Part shown: positions 1-8,190 of the stretch, one piece after another
Position numbering within the stretch: the first letter of the stretch is position 1
Layout: every line of letters starts with the position of its first letter
From: Smittium mucronatum
Taxonomy: Eukaryota > Kickxellomycota > Harpellomycetes > Harpellales > Legeriomycetaceae
Reading direction: 5' to 3'
Length of the DNA: 10,523 nt
Assembly (NCBI GenBank): GCA_001953115.1
Contig: LSSL01004346.1
Location: forward strand, 1-10,523
Program-made: the position numbers and the translations under genes
The notes under the pieces: generated by a model
Told to the model about the DNA's origin: nothing
The model's database searches: none
Seen by the model: only the letters and a program-made list of their open reading frames with translations

Positions 1-740
1 AATTCAGTGAATCTATTGATATTATAAATATTAATATAATAAGCAAAGAAAACCTTAAGTAAATTTCTCATATATAGCTTTAATTAAAGATCTAAAATTT
101 TGAGACTCAGATTTTAAAGCGATCTTATCTCTTGAAATTTTAAATATTCGATTTTTAATTATTTTCATAAGATGAAAGCAATTGCAATTTTTTTATTTTT
201 TTAAGAAACAGAACAAAATAAGGTTACGTATAGATCCTTTTTATTGTGCTAGCACATTGCAGATTTTGAGTGATGCGATAAGAGATTTATCAACTTTGAT
301 AAAAATTGCTAGCACAAAAGTAAGAAAAATAAATACACATATTCTTAAACTTAAAAAATGACCCAAATTATTTTTTAATGTTTCAAAATACATCCCTGAA
401 AATTTTTTATTAACAAATTTATAGTTATCATTTTGGAAGTAGAAGTCATTTTGATTCGGGTATTTGAAAATATAATTTTTCCACAAAACTTTCTCTAGGT
501 ATGAAAATGTATTGTGAGAATTTTTATACCCCGTTTATGGCTTTAAATCTTTTTATTTTAAAATATCTTGCTAATTTTAAATATGTTTTTTTTATTTCAA
601 AGGATGTAATAAAAAAGAGATTAAAGCGGTATAATAAGCAAATTTTGACCACCAGCATAACAATTTAAGCTTATAATAGTTTTTTTGTTGTTACATTGTT
701 TTTATTATATAAAAATCTGCTTTTTTTTAAAAAAAAATTG
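1..740 (+). repeat. Left arm of a long inverted repeat
   Basis: This arm is the reverse complement of 2652-3392: position 1 pairs with 3392 and the coordinates sum to 3393. Comparing the arms line by line I found no difference over positions 1-718. The first mismatch is at 719 (G here; the partner base 2674 is T where C would pair). It is followed by a one-base length difference in a T-tract/A-tract, and similarity is lost just after 740. The outer end of the arm is not seen because the window begins inside or at it. The size and layout fit the terminal inverted repeat of a DNA transposon, with a decayed transposase in the spacer. An inverted segmental duplication or an assembly fold-back is also possible. 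Confidence 0.95.
241..486 (-). CDS. Arm-encoded open frame, copy 1 (hypothetical membrane protein)
   Basis: I do not recognise this frame. It is identical in protein sequence to the copy at 2907-3152 because both lie in the inverted-repeat arms. The 81-codon version begins at TTG. The first ATG is codon 32 (reading from 393 down to 241), which would give only 50 residues. There is one strongly hydrophobic stretch at about residues 44-63, preceded by an Asn/Lys/Phe-rich segment and followed by a short amphipathic tail that ends in TAA. It could be a small membrane protein or an exon, but it could equally be a chance open frame in A+T-rich DNA. Two identical copies are not evidence of selection, since whole arms are identical, non-coding parts included. 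Confidence 0.15.
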   Translation of the reverse strand: MWKNYIFKYPNQNDFYFQNDNYKFVNKKFSGMYFETLKNNLGHFLSLRICVFIFLTFVLAIFIKVDKSLIASLKICNVLAQ

Positions 741-1708
741 TTAAATGAATTTATTATATGTATAATTTTTATAATATGATTAGGATTTAAAAAAATTCAA
801 ATTCAATTTAATATTTGTGAATTAAGATTGATTTTTTTAAATTATACTTTTTTATTGAATTTTCTTCGTTATGTAAGTTAATTTCTCATCAGTATGATGT
901 TCAAAGTAAAGCAATACTAATAAAAATTTCTATAATTCTTGATTAAAACGCAATTGATGTATAAAAAATACATTATTTGAAATTCTCAACATAATTTACA
1001 GAGAAAAAAATAAAAACCATAAAAAAATTATTATTAGAAGGAACTTTTTATACTGTTTTTCTAAAAGAATATCCATGAAGGTAGCTCCAAAAAAAAAAAT
1101 CCGCTTCATTAATGGCATAAATAATGATATTATTTGCACAGGCACTGACAAAACTCAATGAAATTTTTGAGATAAAGAATATGTTTCAACTCAAGACACA
1201 GTTATAAGTTTTATAAAAATTTTCCCGAAATTCCTAAAAATTGAATAATGAAAAATAATAATATAAAAACTACAATTTAAGAGCAAATATTCAAGTTTAT
1301 TTAATTTTAATCAGTTGAAAAGAAAGTTAGCCCGATTGATCAACACAAATGTATATTACATTTTGTTGGTAGCCACAGTATTTTTCGCTTATTAGATCCC
1401 CTCAATTAAAAATATGCAAACGAATTTTCGGGAAAATTCAACCATTTTATTTAAAATTTTTCTAAAACACCAAAAACTATAAAATTTGAAAATGTAAAAT
1501 GATTCTCGAGTTAAAATTTTATGGAGACCATAAGTTCCTTGATCTCAAGGGATCCTATTTTCATTCATACAAGACATCTTCAAACTAATTAAATGTATAA
1601 ATAGGCACATTGGACCACGTATCGTCAACTATTTAAGCAATTTAAGTCACAGAAATTTAGAATTTGGTCAGGGTTTATTTTTTTTATCAAAAGAAATGTA
1701 ACTTTTAA
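741..1708. other. Spacer of the long inverted repeat, left part: unusually open but unassigned
   Basis: No gene can be assigned here. On the + strand, the frame from 910 to TAA at 1246 has no TAA or TAG for 112 codons but holds four TGA codons (940, 955, 1159, 1168). It includes an ATG at 1075 followed by 27 further sense codons. On the - strand, the frame ending at 1392-1394 is open back to 1628 apart from one TGA at 1545-1547. Several frames look equally protein-like, so appearance alone does not pick one. G+C is slightly higher than in the flanks. The segment may hold decayed coding DNA, perhaps the start of the transposase or a second element gene. An imperfect 12-13 bp palindrome sits at 1341-1368. 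Confidence 0.4.
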
Positions 1709-2580
1709 TTTATTTTTATTGAAAATTTATTGAAAATTTCTGCCCTACTGCTTTTTCGTAATAAATATAACTCATATTTCCGTAGAAAAGATTTTTTTAC
1801 TAAAAGCTATATATTCTATATGAAATTTTATAAATATTGAGTTTAAATAACTTTGAAAAAGACAGGAAAATATCAATATATTTGCACCAGTTAATTTAAT
1901 GATAAAAATCTTTCTTCGAGTCCTGTAAATTCAATTTTAAATATAAATATTTAGGGATATTTAATTAATTGGTTTTAGAATAACCCTCACCCAAATATCA
2001 GTTGAGATAATTCAATCAGAAAAACTTTATTTCATATAAGCCGATAAAAAACATGATTTATCATGAATAAGATAATCCAAATTGAGTTGAAATTTCCAAA
2101 CTGACAAAATATTATTGAGATCTCGAAAAAATTGAATTGATTCATCGAATAATACGATGAAGTATAATTTCAAAAGGTATTTTGTTTATTAATTATAAAA
2201 ATTGTTTAAATAAAAAATGTCTAACATTGATCAAAGCAAAATTGGAGACTTACATATTTTTGGAAAAATAATGGTCAAAAAAGTGGTTTATACCAGATTT
2301 GAAAATAAATTTGCAACTTTGATAAAATAATACACAAAAAAAAATATTGATATTAGCAAAAAATTAGGGAAAATTCGTATCCGATAATAGCTTAATATTG
2401 AATAATGGAAGTACACAAACTTTTTATAGGTTTCAAAAACAGTTTAAAATCATGCGAAGGTGAGGATGTAATGAAAATGAGTGTAAATTTAAAAATATCA
2501 ATTGAAAATAAATTCTATTTTTCACCCTGACTATAATTACATCTGTAAAAATATTGGCAAATTATTGGCAAAAAATAATC
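1709..2580 (+). pseudogene. Decayed Merlin / IS1016-IS1595-type DDE transposase (relic)
   Basis: A broken coding region is spread over all three + frames. Motifs appear in the order and roughly the spacing remembered for Merlin / ISXO2-like transposases. RRKDFFTKS at 1781-1807 resembles the basic SFF..S motif after the zinc ribbon; the ribbon cysteines themselves are not visible. IDQSKIG at 2226-2246 matches the I-D-E-S-K-F-G block that carries the first catalytic Asp. Sixteen residues on, VKKVVYTRFE (2274-2303) matches the V..VW....E strand. PIIA (2381-2392) and NNGST (2401-2415) match the segment before the second Asp. The second Asp, the VNHS-like block and the catalytic Glu are not recognisable. 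At least three frame changes and many stops make it inactive. The gap between the first two motifs is longer than usual, so an insertion is likely. Family assignment is an inference. Confidence 0.45.
2217..2330 (+). pseudogene. Best-preserved fragment of the transposase relic (first catalytic Asp region)
   Basis: This is a 37-residue open piece within the larger relic, from ATG 2217 to TAA 2328. Residues 4-10 read IDQSKIG and residues 20-29 read VKKVVYTRFE. The 16-residue distance from the Ile before the Asp to the first Val of the second block agrees with the spacing I recall for the IDESKFG...VEGVWVFGG region of Merlin-type transposases. The Asp (codon 2229-2231) would be the first of the DDE triad. 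The Glu that usually follows it is Gln here. The frame then breaks at TAA 2328, and similarity continues in another frame near 2366. It is not an independent gene. Confidence 0.45.
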
Positions 2581-2651
2581 AATAAATAATGAGTGAAATT
2601 GATTCTTAAACGAGCATTGTTGATACAAAATTCCTCATTTCTCTTTATTTA

Positions 2652-3392
2652 CAATTTTTTTTTAAAAAAAAAGTAGATTTTTATATAATAAAAACAATGT
2701 AACAACAAAAAAACTATTATAAGCTTAAATTGTTATGCTGGTGGTCAAAATTTGCTTATTATACCGCTTTAATCTCTTTTTTATTACATCCTTTGAAATA
2801 AAAAAAACATATTTAAAATTAGCAAGATATTTTAAAATAAAAAGATTTAAAGCCATAAACGGGGTATAAAAATTCTCACAATACATTTTCATACCTAGAG
2901 AAAGTTTTGTGGAAAAATTATATTTTCAAATACCCGAATCAAAATGACTTCTACTTCCAAAATGATAACTATAAATTTGTTAATAAAAAATTTTCAGGGA
3001 TGTATTTTGAAACATTAAAAAATAATTTGGGTCATTTTTTAAGTTTAAGAATATGTGTATTTATTTTTCTTACTTTTGTGCTAGCAATTTTTATCAAAGT
3101 TGATAAATCTCTTATCGCATCACTCAAAATCTGCAATGTGCTAGCACAATAAAAAGGATCTATACGTAACCTTATTTTGTTCTGTTTCTTAAAAAAATAA
3201 AAAAATTGCAATTGCTTTCATCTTATGAAAATAATTAAAAATCGAATATTTAAAATTTCAAGAGATAAGATCGCTTTAAAATCTGAGTCTCAAAATTTTA
3301 GATCTTTAATTAAAGCTATATATGAGAAATTTACTTAAGGTTTTCTTTGCTTATTATATTAATATTTATAATATCAATAGATTCACTGAATT
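2652..3392 (-). repeat. Right arm of the long inverted repeat
   Basis: This is the partner of the left arm, effectively identical over its outer ~718 bp. Its inner edge is a self-complementary T9A9 tract at 2655-2672, mirrored in the left arm at 721-737. Its outer edge can only be placed at or beyond 3392, because the matching left-hand sequence lies outside the window. For the same reason no target-site duplication can be sought. Near-zero divergence in sequence this A+T-rich implies recent duplication, recent gene conversion between arms, or an assembly artefact. Confidence 0.95.
2907..3152 (+). CDS. Arm-encoded open frame, copy 2 (hypothetical membrane protein)
   Basis: This is the same frame as 241-486 on the other arm. 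The reading frame is open from 2859, just after TAA at 2856, to TAA at 3150, which makes 97 sense codons and one of the longest open stretches in the window. No ATG occurs before 3000. A eukaryotic gene would therefore need an upstream exon, or would start at 3000 and be 50 residues long. The predicted transmembrane segment is near residues 44-63. Within the frame the nonamer GTGCTAGCA occurs twice exactly 60 bases apart (3078 and 3138), giving the tripeptide Val-Leu-Ala twice. Family and function are unknown. If the repeat is a transposon end, the frame may be incidental. Confidence 0.15.
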   Translation: MWKNYIFKYPNQNDFYFQNDNYKFVNKKFSGMYFETLKNNLGHFLSLRICVFIFLTFVLAIFIKVDKSLIASLKICNVLAQ

Positions 3393-4049
3393 TATCCTTT
3401 GGCTTTCGATGATAAAAATAGCTCTATACCGTTTTAAAGTGAAATTATCACTCGTGGGTTTGTTCTTAGAAATTTTTTTTCTTATTCCGCCTAAACCATC
3501 CATAAATTTTTTTTAATTCGGCTTAAAAGAAAATTGATTATTAAATCAAAATTTTAACATTAATTAATCTTAAAAAGTGAAAAATCAACCATAACATAAT
3601 ATAAAATTGAAATATATTTACAATCACATAAAATGTATTTTTACTTCAGAAATAGCCATTACACTTAGATAATTATTCAACGGCTAGAATGATTAATTTA
3701 CTTGACTACGTATTCTACGTACAAGATATATTGAACTAAAAAAGGTAGATTTTTAAAGACTATTTATTAATTTTTTTTTCAAAATCTTTTGAATTTTTTC
3801 TGATATAATTACTAAAATTTATTATTTATTTGAAATAATTGAATAATATTTTTTAATTTTATTAATTTTTACATTAAGATCCAAAATGAAATATTTTTTT
3901 ATTAAATCTGGAATATTTTTTGGAAAATTTAAATATAGTTTAAATATGCATTTATATTAAATTTAAATATTTTTAAATTTTTTTTTTGTAAAATAATTCC
4001 AACACAGTTAGAATTAGAATAAATTTTAAGCTTTTTCGTGTTTACTCCA

Positions 4050-4068
4050 TTTTTTTTTTTAAAAAAAA
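4050..4068. repeat. Self-complementary T-tract/A-tract palindrome
   Basis: A run of eleven T is followed directly by eight A, so the tract can fold on itself. The same design recurs at 721-737, 2655-2672 (the inner edges of the long inverted repeat) and 5628-5644. Homopolymers are common in DNA of this composition, but a T-run joined directly to an A-run of similar length is less so. No function is claimed. Confidence 0.6.
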
Positions 4069-4191
4069 TTGATCTAGTAAAATTCTGCTATTATAATGTG
4101 TAAAAAATCCGAAAATTTTATAAATATTTTTACATAATTTAATATATTTTTAATACATTTTTTCATTATAGCAATATTATTGGCATATCAA

Positions 4192-4215
4192 TTTAATTTT
4201 AATTTTAATTTTATT
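4192..4215. repeat. Short TTTTAA hexamer tandem repeat
   Basis: About three and a half copies of a TTTTAA unit lie in tandem. This is a minor A+T microsatellite with no visible relation to the other repeats. Confidence 0.5.
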
Positions 4216-5098
4216 TTTTAAATGTTGTCAAATTAAGGGAAATTTTTACAGGAAACGAACGACTACAAATCCGTATTATACCATTTTTTAGGCCTCAATA
4301 ATATGATATATCAATAATATCAATACAATTTTAGATACTTTGCAAATAAATGGGGTAAAAAAAACTTTTTAACAGTAAATAGATTCTTCGGAATGTTTAT
4401 TGGAGAAAAAAAATCAATGTTAAAGACGATTTTTTAAAATATAAAACCTTAGAAATAATCCAAAAATAAAAAAGAGCTTAATAATAAATTGAAATATTGC
4501 AGGTATATAAATTTTTATGCCAAAATTATCAATGATAGAGTATATTAAATCTGAAAATTATCTCATACAAAATTAATTGAGAAAATTTGTAAGCTTATTG
4601 AATAAGACAACAATTAGCTAGACCAATGTTTTGCATATTATTGCTCAAATACGGATGAATTTGGTTTTATTTTGACTTACAAGAAACTTATATCACCATT
4701 ATTTAAATTAAAAATAATCATATTCATTCAATTAGAATTTTAAATTGGCGAATAACTTGTAATAGCTTTTTTTATTAGAAAAAAAATAATCTCATAACTA
4801 TAGCTTCATTTAATGCTCAAAAGATAAATTAAGAACATATTTTTGGGGGTTTCAAAAGCTTTATATTGAGCCAGAAAATTTTGGTTTCCTTTTTTCCGAT
4901 AAAAATATTTGTTTCAGAAACTGCAAAAGGTAGTAAAAAAAACACATAATAGTTTTTGAAACAAAGTACATATATTAAATGGGGATATTATTTTCCTAAA
5001 AATACATTTATTGTTAAATTCAGCAGTCTAATTTATACTTAGGATGTCAAATATGAATTATTTAGAATTAAAAAATGGATATCTGAATAAAATTTAAA

Positions 5099-5263
5099 AT
5101 GGAAATAGATATTTTCATTAATATGTGCGCTTTAAATTCAAATGCCGATGATACCTTAGAAAAAACCAAAGACCTAAGTTTAAAAATAAAAAATCGGAAT
5201 TTGAGCTTCCAAATACTTACTCCTTTGATTAGTTTTTTTTCGAGAGGCTTGACAGGATTTTGA
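5099..5263 (+). CDS. Small ATG-initiated open frame, 54 residues (hypothetical)
   Basis: The frame runs from ATG 5099 to TGA 5261, with an in-frame TGA at 5084 upstream, so the ATG is the first available start. Composition is more mixed than in its surroundings, with Asp, Glu, Lys, Ser, Thr, Cys and Gly and few Asn/Phe/Ile runs. The N-terminal half is acidic to neutral and the C-terminal part is hydrophobic and ends in Gly-Leu-Thr-Gly-Phe. I recognise no family. No splice signals or promoter stand out, and the neighbours are non-coding. It is short enough to be chance, though it is among the more protein-like ATG-started frames here. Confidence 0.15.
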   Translation: MEIDIFINMCALNSNADDTLEKTKDLSLKIKNRNLSFQILTPLISFFSRGLTGF

Positions 5264-7192
5264 ATTATAAATAGACAAATAGTATAATATTGACAATATT
5301 AGAGTTTATCGGGTTGAAAATAAGATTAATGATCGAATATAAATATTAAAACATCCATAATTTCAGTAAAACGAGTTAAAATAAGGTATCGGTTAAATAA
5401 ATTAAATAAATATATATATATTTTAATAAATTGGAAGGATTTGTAATATTTCTGGTTTCTAATAACTTTGATTGATTTTCTGAGATATGGTTCATAAAGA
5501 TAAACATGAAAAAATGTGTATTTGAAAGCCTAAAAAATATGCTGAGCACTTTCTGAATATAATTCAATTCTCGGTGGAATTAAAATAGAAATTTATAAGG
5601 ATGTATGTTGTCTATCCTTTTTTCCCATTTTTTTTTTAAAAAAAGAAAAGTGTATATGTTTAAAAATTATCCTCAAAGAAGAATAATACAGATAATTTAA
5701 ATATTAATCTCATTAGTGGTAAAAAAAAAAAGGTTTAGGAATATTTTAAGATGTATCAAACTCAATAATAATTAGAAAGTTAAAAAATTATTTTTATTGA
5801 TTCCGATTTAAAAAAAAAACGAGGAAACTAAAAATTAAAACTGCAATTTGAAATCTTATAATTATTTAAAAATTTTTTCTAAGGTTAACTTCAGCACTTT
5901 TATAATAAATTAGAGATATGATTTAGATTTTTTTTCTTATTGAAAAACAAATAAATCTAATTTCAAAAATAAATTTTAACTGATGCACTGCTTTTAATAC
6001 TAATTTTTTTTATAAAATATATTATTACAAGAATATTAAGATAGTGGCAATTATTGAGCTTTTTTAACTGAAAAAATAAATATTGATATGGATAATTTTA
6101 ACGAATTTCAAATTTATCCTTTTTCTGAAGTAATTTTTGTCCGGTTTTTTTTTTTGAAATAATATCACCTTCATTTAATAAATTTGATACAAAAAAATTA
6201 TAAAATTTTGCAAATTTTTTCAGCAATACATTTTTTTTAACATTTTTTAATGATTTTTGGCTTGTAATATATAAGAAAATGTGGCTAAAGCTTAATGAAT
6301 ATGATAAATGATATCGTAAAAAGAGCATGCGGAAAGTTATAACATGATAAGTATCATTTTTAAATTTTGGTATTTATTTTGAAAAAAAAAATTCATGCGT
6401 ACTTTTTTAAATTCCAAAAAATCATTTTTAGAGATTTAATAAAAATAAGTATAAAGTATTACTTTTATAAAAATCGTCTAAATTTAGAGGAATCGTTTTA
6501 AGTTTATATAAAATTTCTCTAAAACATATTTAATTATTCTGGAATAATATTTATTGGTTATCATGTTTATTTTTTCTTAATGGCTTGCATTTGGTATCTA
6601 GGAAGAAATTACTGAAATTTTTTTTTTATCAATTAGTTTTTAGTTTTATGTAGTATTTAAAAAGAAATAGACTAATTTGCTGTAAATAATCATTTAATTA
6701 ATCGAAAAATTTAATTAATATTATAAATGTTTCTTATTTTTTAATTTTAAAATTTTATATGAAGAAATATCTCAAATTTGGTTTATTTTTTATTTTTTGG
6801 ATATTTTTTGAAAAAAAAAGACATTTCTGAATAATATTTTAATTTATCAAGAATTCGATAATTTTTTTTACAATTTCCTAATTATTAATCAAGATCAATA
6901 ATAGAAATAAAATCAGGGGTTTAATGGTAAAAATTTCATAAATTAATATCTATTTTTCAAATTATCTAGAAGTTTTGTAAAATTTCTTGAAAAAAGCAAA
7001 TGTGTATTTTCAATACTTAAATAATATTTGAAATCAACAAAAGATATCATATTTAATAATTAACTCAGAATTTTATCTACCCATCAAAATTATCTGTAAA
7101 CGGAATTAATCAAAAGAATATAGATTTTGATAATTTTACTAAAGTCTTGTAAGGATCAGGTTTAATGGGATAATTTGGATAATAAAAGATAA
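5264..7192. other. A+T-rich DNA without a recognisable gene
   Basis: No supported gene. It contains a short (TA)5 run at 5411-5420 and a self-complementary T10A7 tract at 5628-5644. Two open frames on the - strand (5376-5567 starting at TTG, and 6098-6328 starting at ATG) were judged probable chance frames. The second would encode a hydrophobic N-terminus followed by a Lys-rich tail and matches nothing I know. No RNA gene or long repeat was seen. Confidence 0.6.
5628..5644. repeat. Self-complementary T10A7 tract
   Basis: Ten T followed directly by seven A, preceded by CCCA; the tract at 4050-4068 is preceded by CCA. It is one of four such tracts in the window. Confidence 0.55.
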
Positions 7193-7492
7193 AAGGATAT
7201 ACTAGTTAAAAGTATAAAAGATAGCAAAAGAGACAATTTGAAAAGCTTAGCCATTTTGGAATGGCTAAGCTTCCTTATTTATACCATTTTATATTTTCTA
7301 AAAGTCAATTATGCTTATGAGAGGCTTTCTTCATTGGATAAAATATTCAATGCGTGCACTAAATCTATTGGTTCATTACAAGTATTTTTCAAATATATAT
7401 ATATTACTCATTTATTTATAAAGAAGACTTCATGTTTTTATTTATTGTTATCATTTAAATTAAAATTTTTGAAATTTAATTTTATTACATAG
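7193..7492 (+). CDS. Longest open frame in the window, 99 codons, no ATG (possible exon or fragment)
   Basis: The frame is open from just after TAA at 7190 to TAG at 7490 and contains no ATG at all; TTG 7238 would give 84 residues. The first ~17 codons are charged (Lys/Asp/Arg). Hydrophobic stretches follow around 7250-7300, then a more mixed segment with Ala-Cys-Thr-Lys-Ser-Ile-Gly, and a hydrophobic Phe/Leu/Lys-rich end. G+C is higher than in the flanks from about 7240 to 7385. A perfect 13-bp inverted repeat lies inside it at 7243-7272. Without an ATG it could only be an internal or terminal exon, a relic, or chance. I recognise no family. Confidence 0.15.
   Translation, partial: KDILVKSIKDSKRDNLKSLAILEWLSFLIYTILYFLKVNYAYERLSSLDKIFNACTKSIGSLQVFFKYIYITHLFIKKTSCFYLLLSFKLKFLKFNFIT
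7243..7272. repeat. Perfect 13-bp hairpin with 4-base loop
   Basis: AAGCTTAGCCATT (7243-7255) is separated by TTGG from its exact reverse complement AATGGCTAAGCTT (7260-7272). The stem is richer in G+C than the background, so this is not a trivial A+T palindrome. No T-run follows that would make it a bacterial-style terminator. It could be a transposon terminus scar, a small structured RNA element or chance. Confidence 0.85.
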
Positions 7493-8190
7493 TATTTTAA
7501 AGACATATTTAAGTAAGATAAATCTATTGATTATGAGAAATTATCTTTATAAAATCATCGATCTCAAAAGAACTTGAAAAATGAGAATATTTTGGATGCA
7601 GAATATAATCTAATATTTCTGAAGTAGAAAAAAAATGTTAAAAAATGGGTAATTATAACCAATTGGAACATAAAACTTTTTTAAAAATAATAAATAAGTA
7701 AAAACAGGAATACATATTTTTGGGTTGCAATAATATATTTTTTGTTTTAAGAAATTAAATTAAAGTTTATTTAGGGATATTTAAAAATTCCTAATTATTC
7801 AGAAAATTGAGCTATATTCAAAAACAAGAAATTTTATTTTGATTATTCGGAAATGGTCTGGAAATTCAGAAGAATACTCAAAAAAATAAAAATAAAAGTT
7901 TAGTAGAAATTTTATGAAAAGAGGTTTCGAATTATTCCAAAAAATTCAATAAACCAAATATGAGTGTTATATCAGGATGATCTATAAATAATTTAGAACA
8001 ATCAATAAAAAGAAAAGTTTGCAATTACGGAATCCATGAATAGCGCTTATGATAATAATATTATTACAACAAAAGCTTTATTGAGATATTTTTTTGATAA
8101 AAATTATAGATTCAGTTAAGGCTCACATAAAATTTTATAGTATATTGATATTTATTTCAAATTTAGTGATTTAATCTAGGCTTCACATAG
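7493..8190. other. A+T-rich DNA without a recognisable gene
   Basis: Stops are dense in all frames, with no RNA gene and no repeat longer than short A+T strings. The 15-base string around 7768-7783 (ATTTAGGGATATTTA) also occurs near 1950, which is probably chance. Confidence 0.6.

Larger units (their letters stand above)
3393..5098. other. A+T-rich DNA without a recognisable gene
   Basis: No credible gene is visible. Stops are dense in every frame except for short runs. One of these is 4618-4740 on + (41 codons, no ATG, ends at TAA 4741, contains Cys-Phe-Ala-Tyr-Tyr-Cys). Another is about 4835-4950 on + (38 codons). Neither is recognised. A self-complementary T11A8 tract lies at 4050-4068 and a short TTTTAA tandem run at 4192-4215. 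There is no tRNA, rRNA or promoter signal that stands out from the background; TATA-like strings are too common here to mean anything. Confidence 0.6.

Noticed and set aside
1596..1603. TATAAATA as a promoter TATA box
   Set aside because: Such strings are expected many times by chance at this composition, and no gene start follows it.
910..1698. One continuous gene under a code with TAA/TAG as Gln and TGA as Trp
   Set aside because: Stops are about half the random expectation but still frequent, competing frames on both strands look equally good, and the rest of the window gives no support for such a code.
2455..2484. W-x-C-x4-C-like pattern read through a TGA as a zinc ribbon
   Set aside because: It first suggested the N-terminal zinc ribbon of a transposase. 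Its position after the IDQSKIG and NNGST motifs fits better as the region downstream of the second catalytic Asp, and the pattern needs a stop read as Trp.
3322..3516. 64-residue ATG frame running out of the right arm into the flank
   Set aside because: It crosses the visible arm edge at 3392, is dominated by hydrophobic and A+T-encoded residues, and shows no motif. It is most likely a chance frame.
4835..4950. Possible second transposase fragment (Ile-Phe-Gly-Gly run) on the + strand
   Set aside because: A single four-residue resemblance with no catalytic block before or after it.
5376..5567. 63-residue - strand frame
   Set aside because: It starts at TTG, includes a TA microsatellite translated as alternating Tyr/Ile, and resembles nothing.
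6098..6328. 76-residue - strand frame with ATG, hydrophobic N-terminus and Lys-rich tail
   Set aside because: It looks superficially like a signal peptide plus basic protein, but poly-A/T runs explain the Phe/Lys runs. Nothing else supports it.
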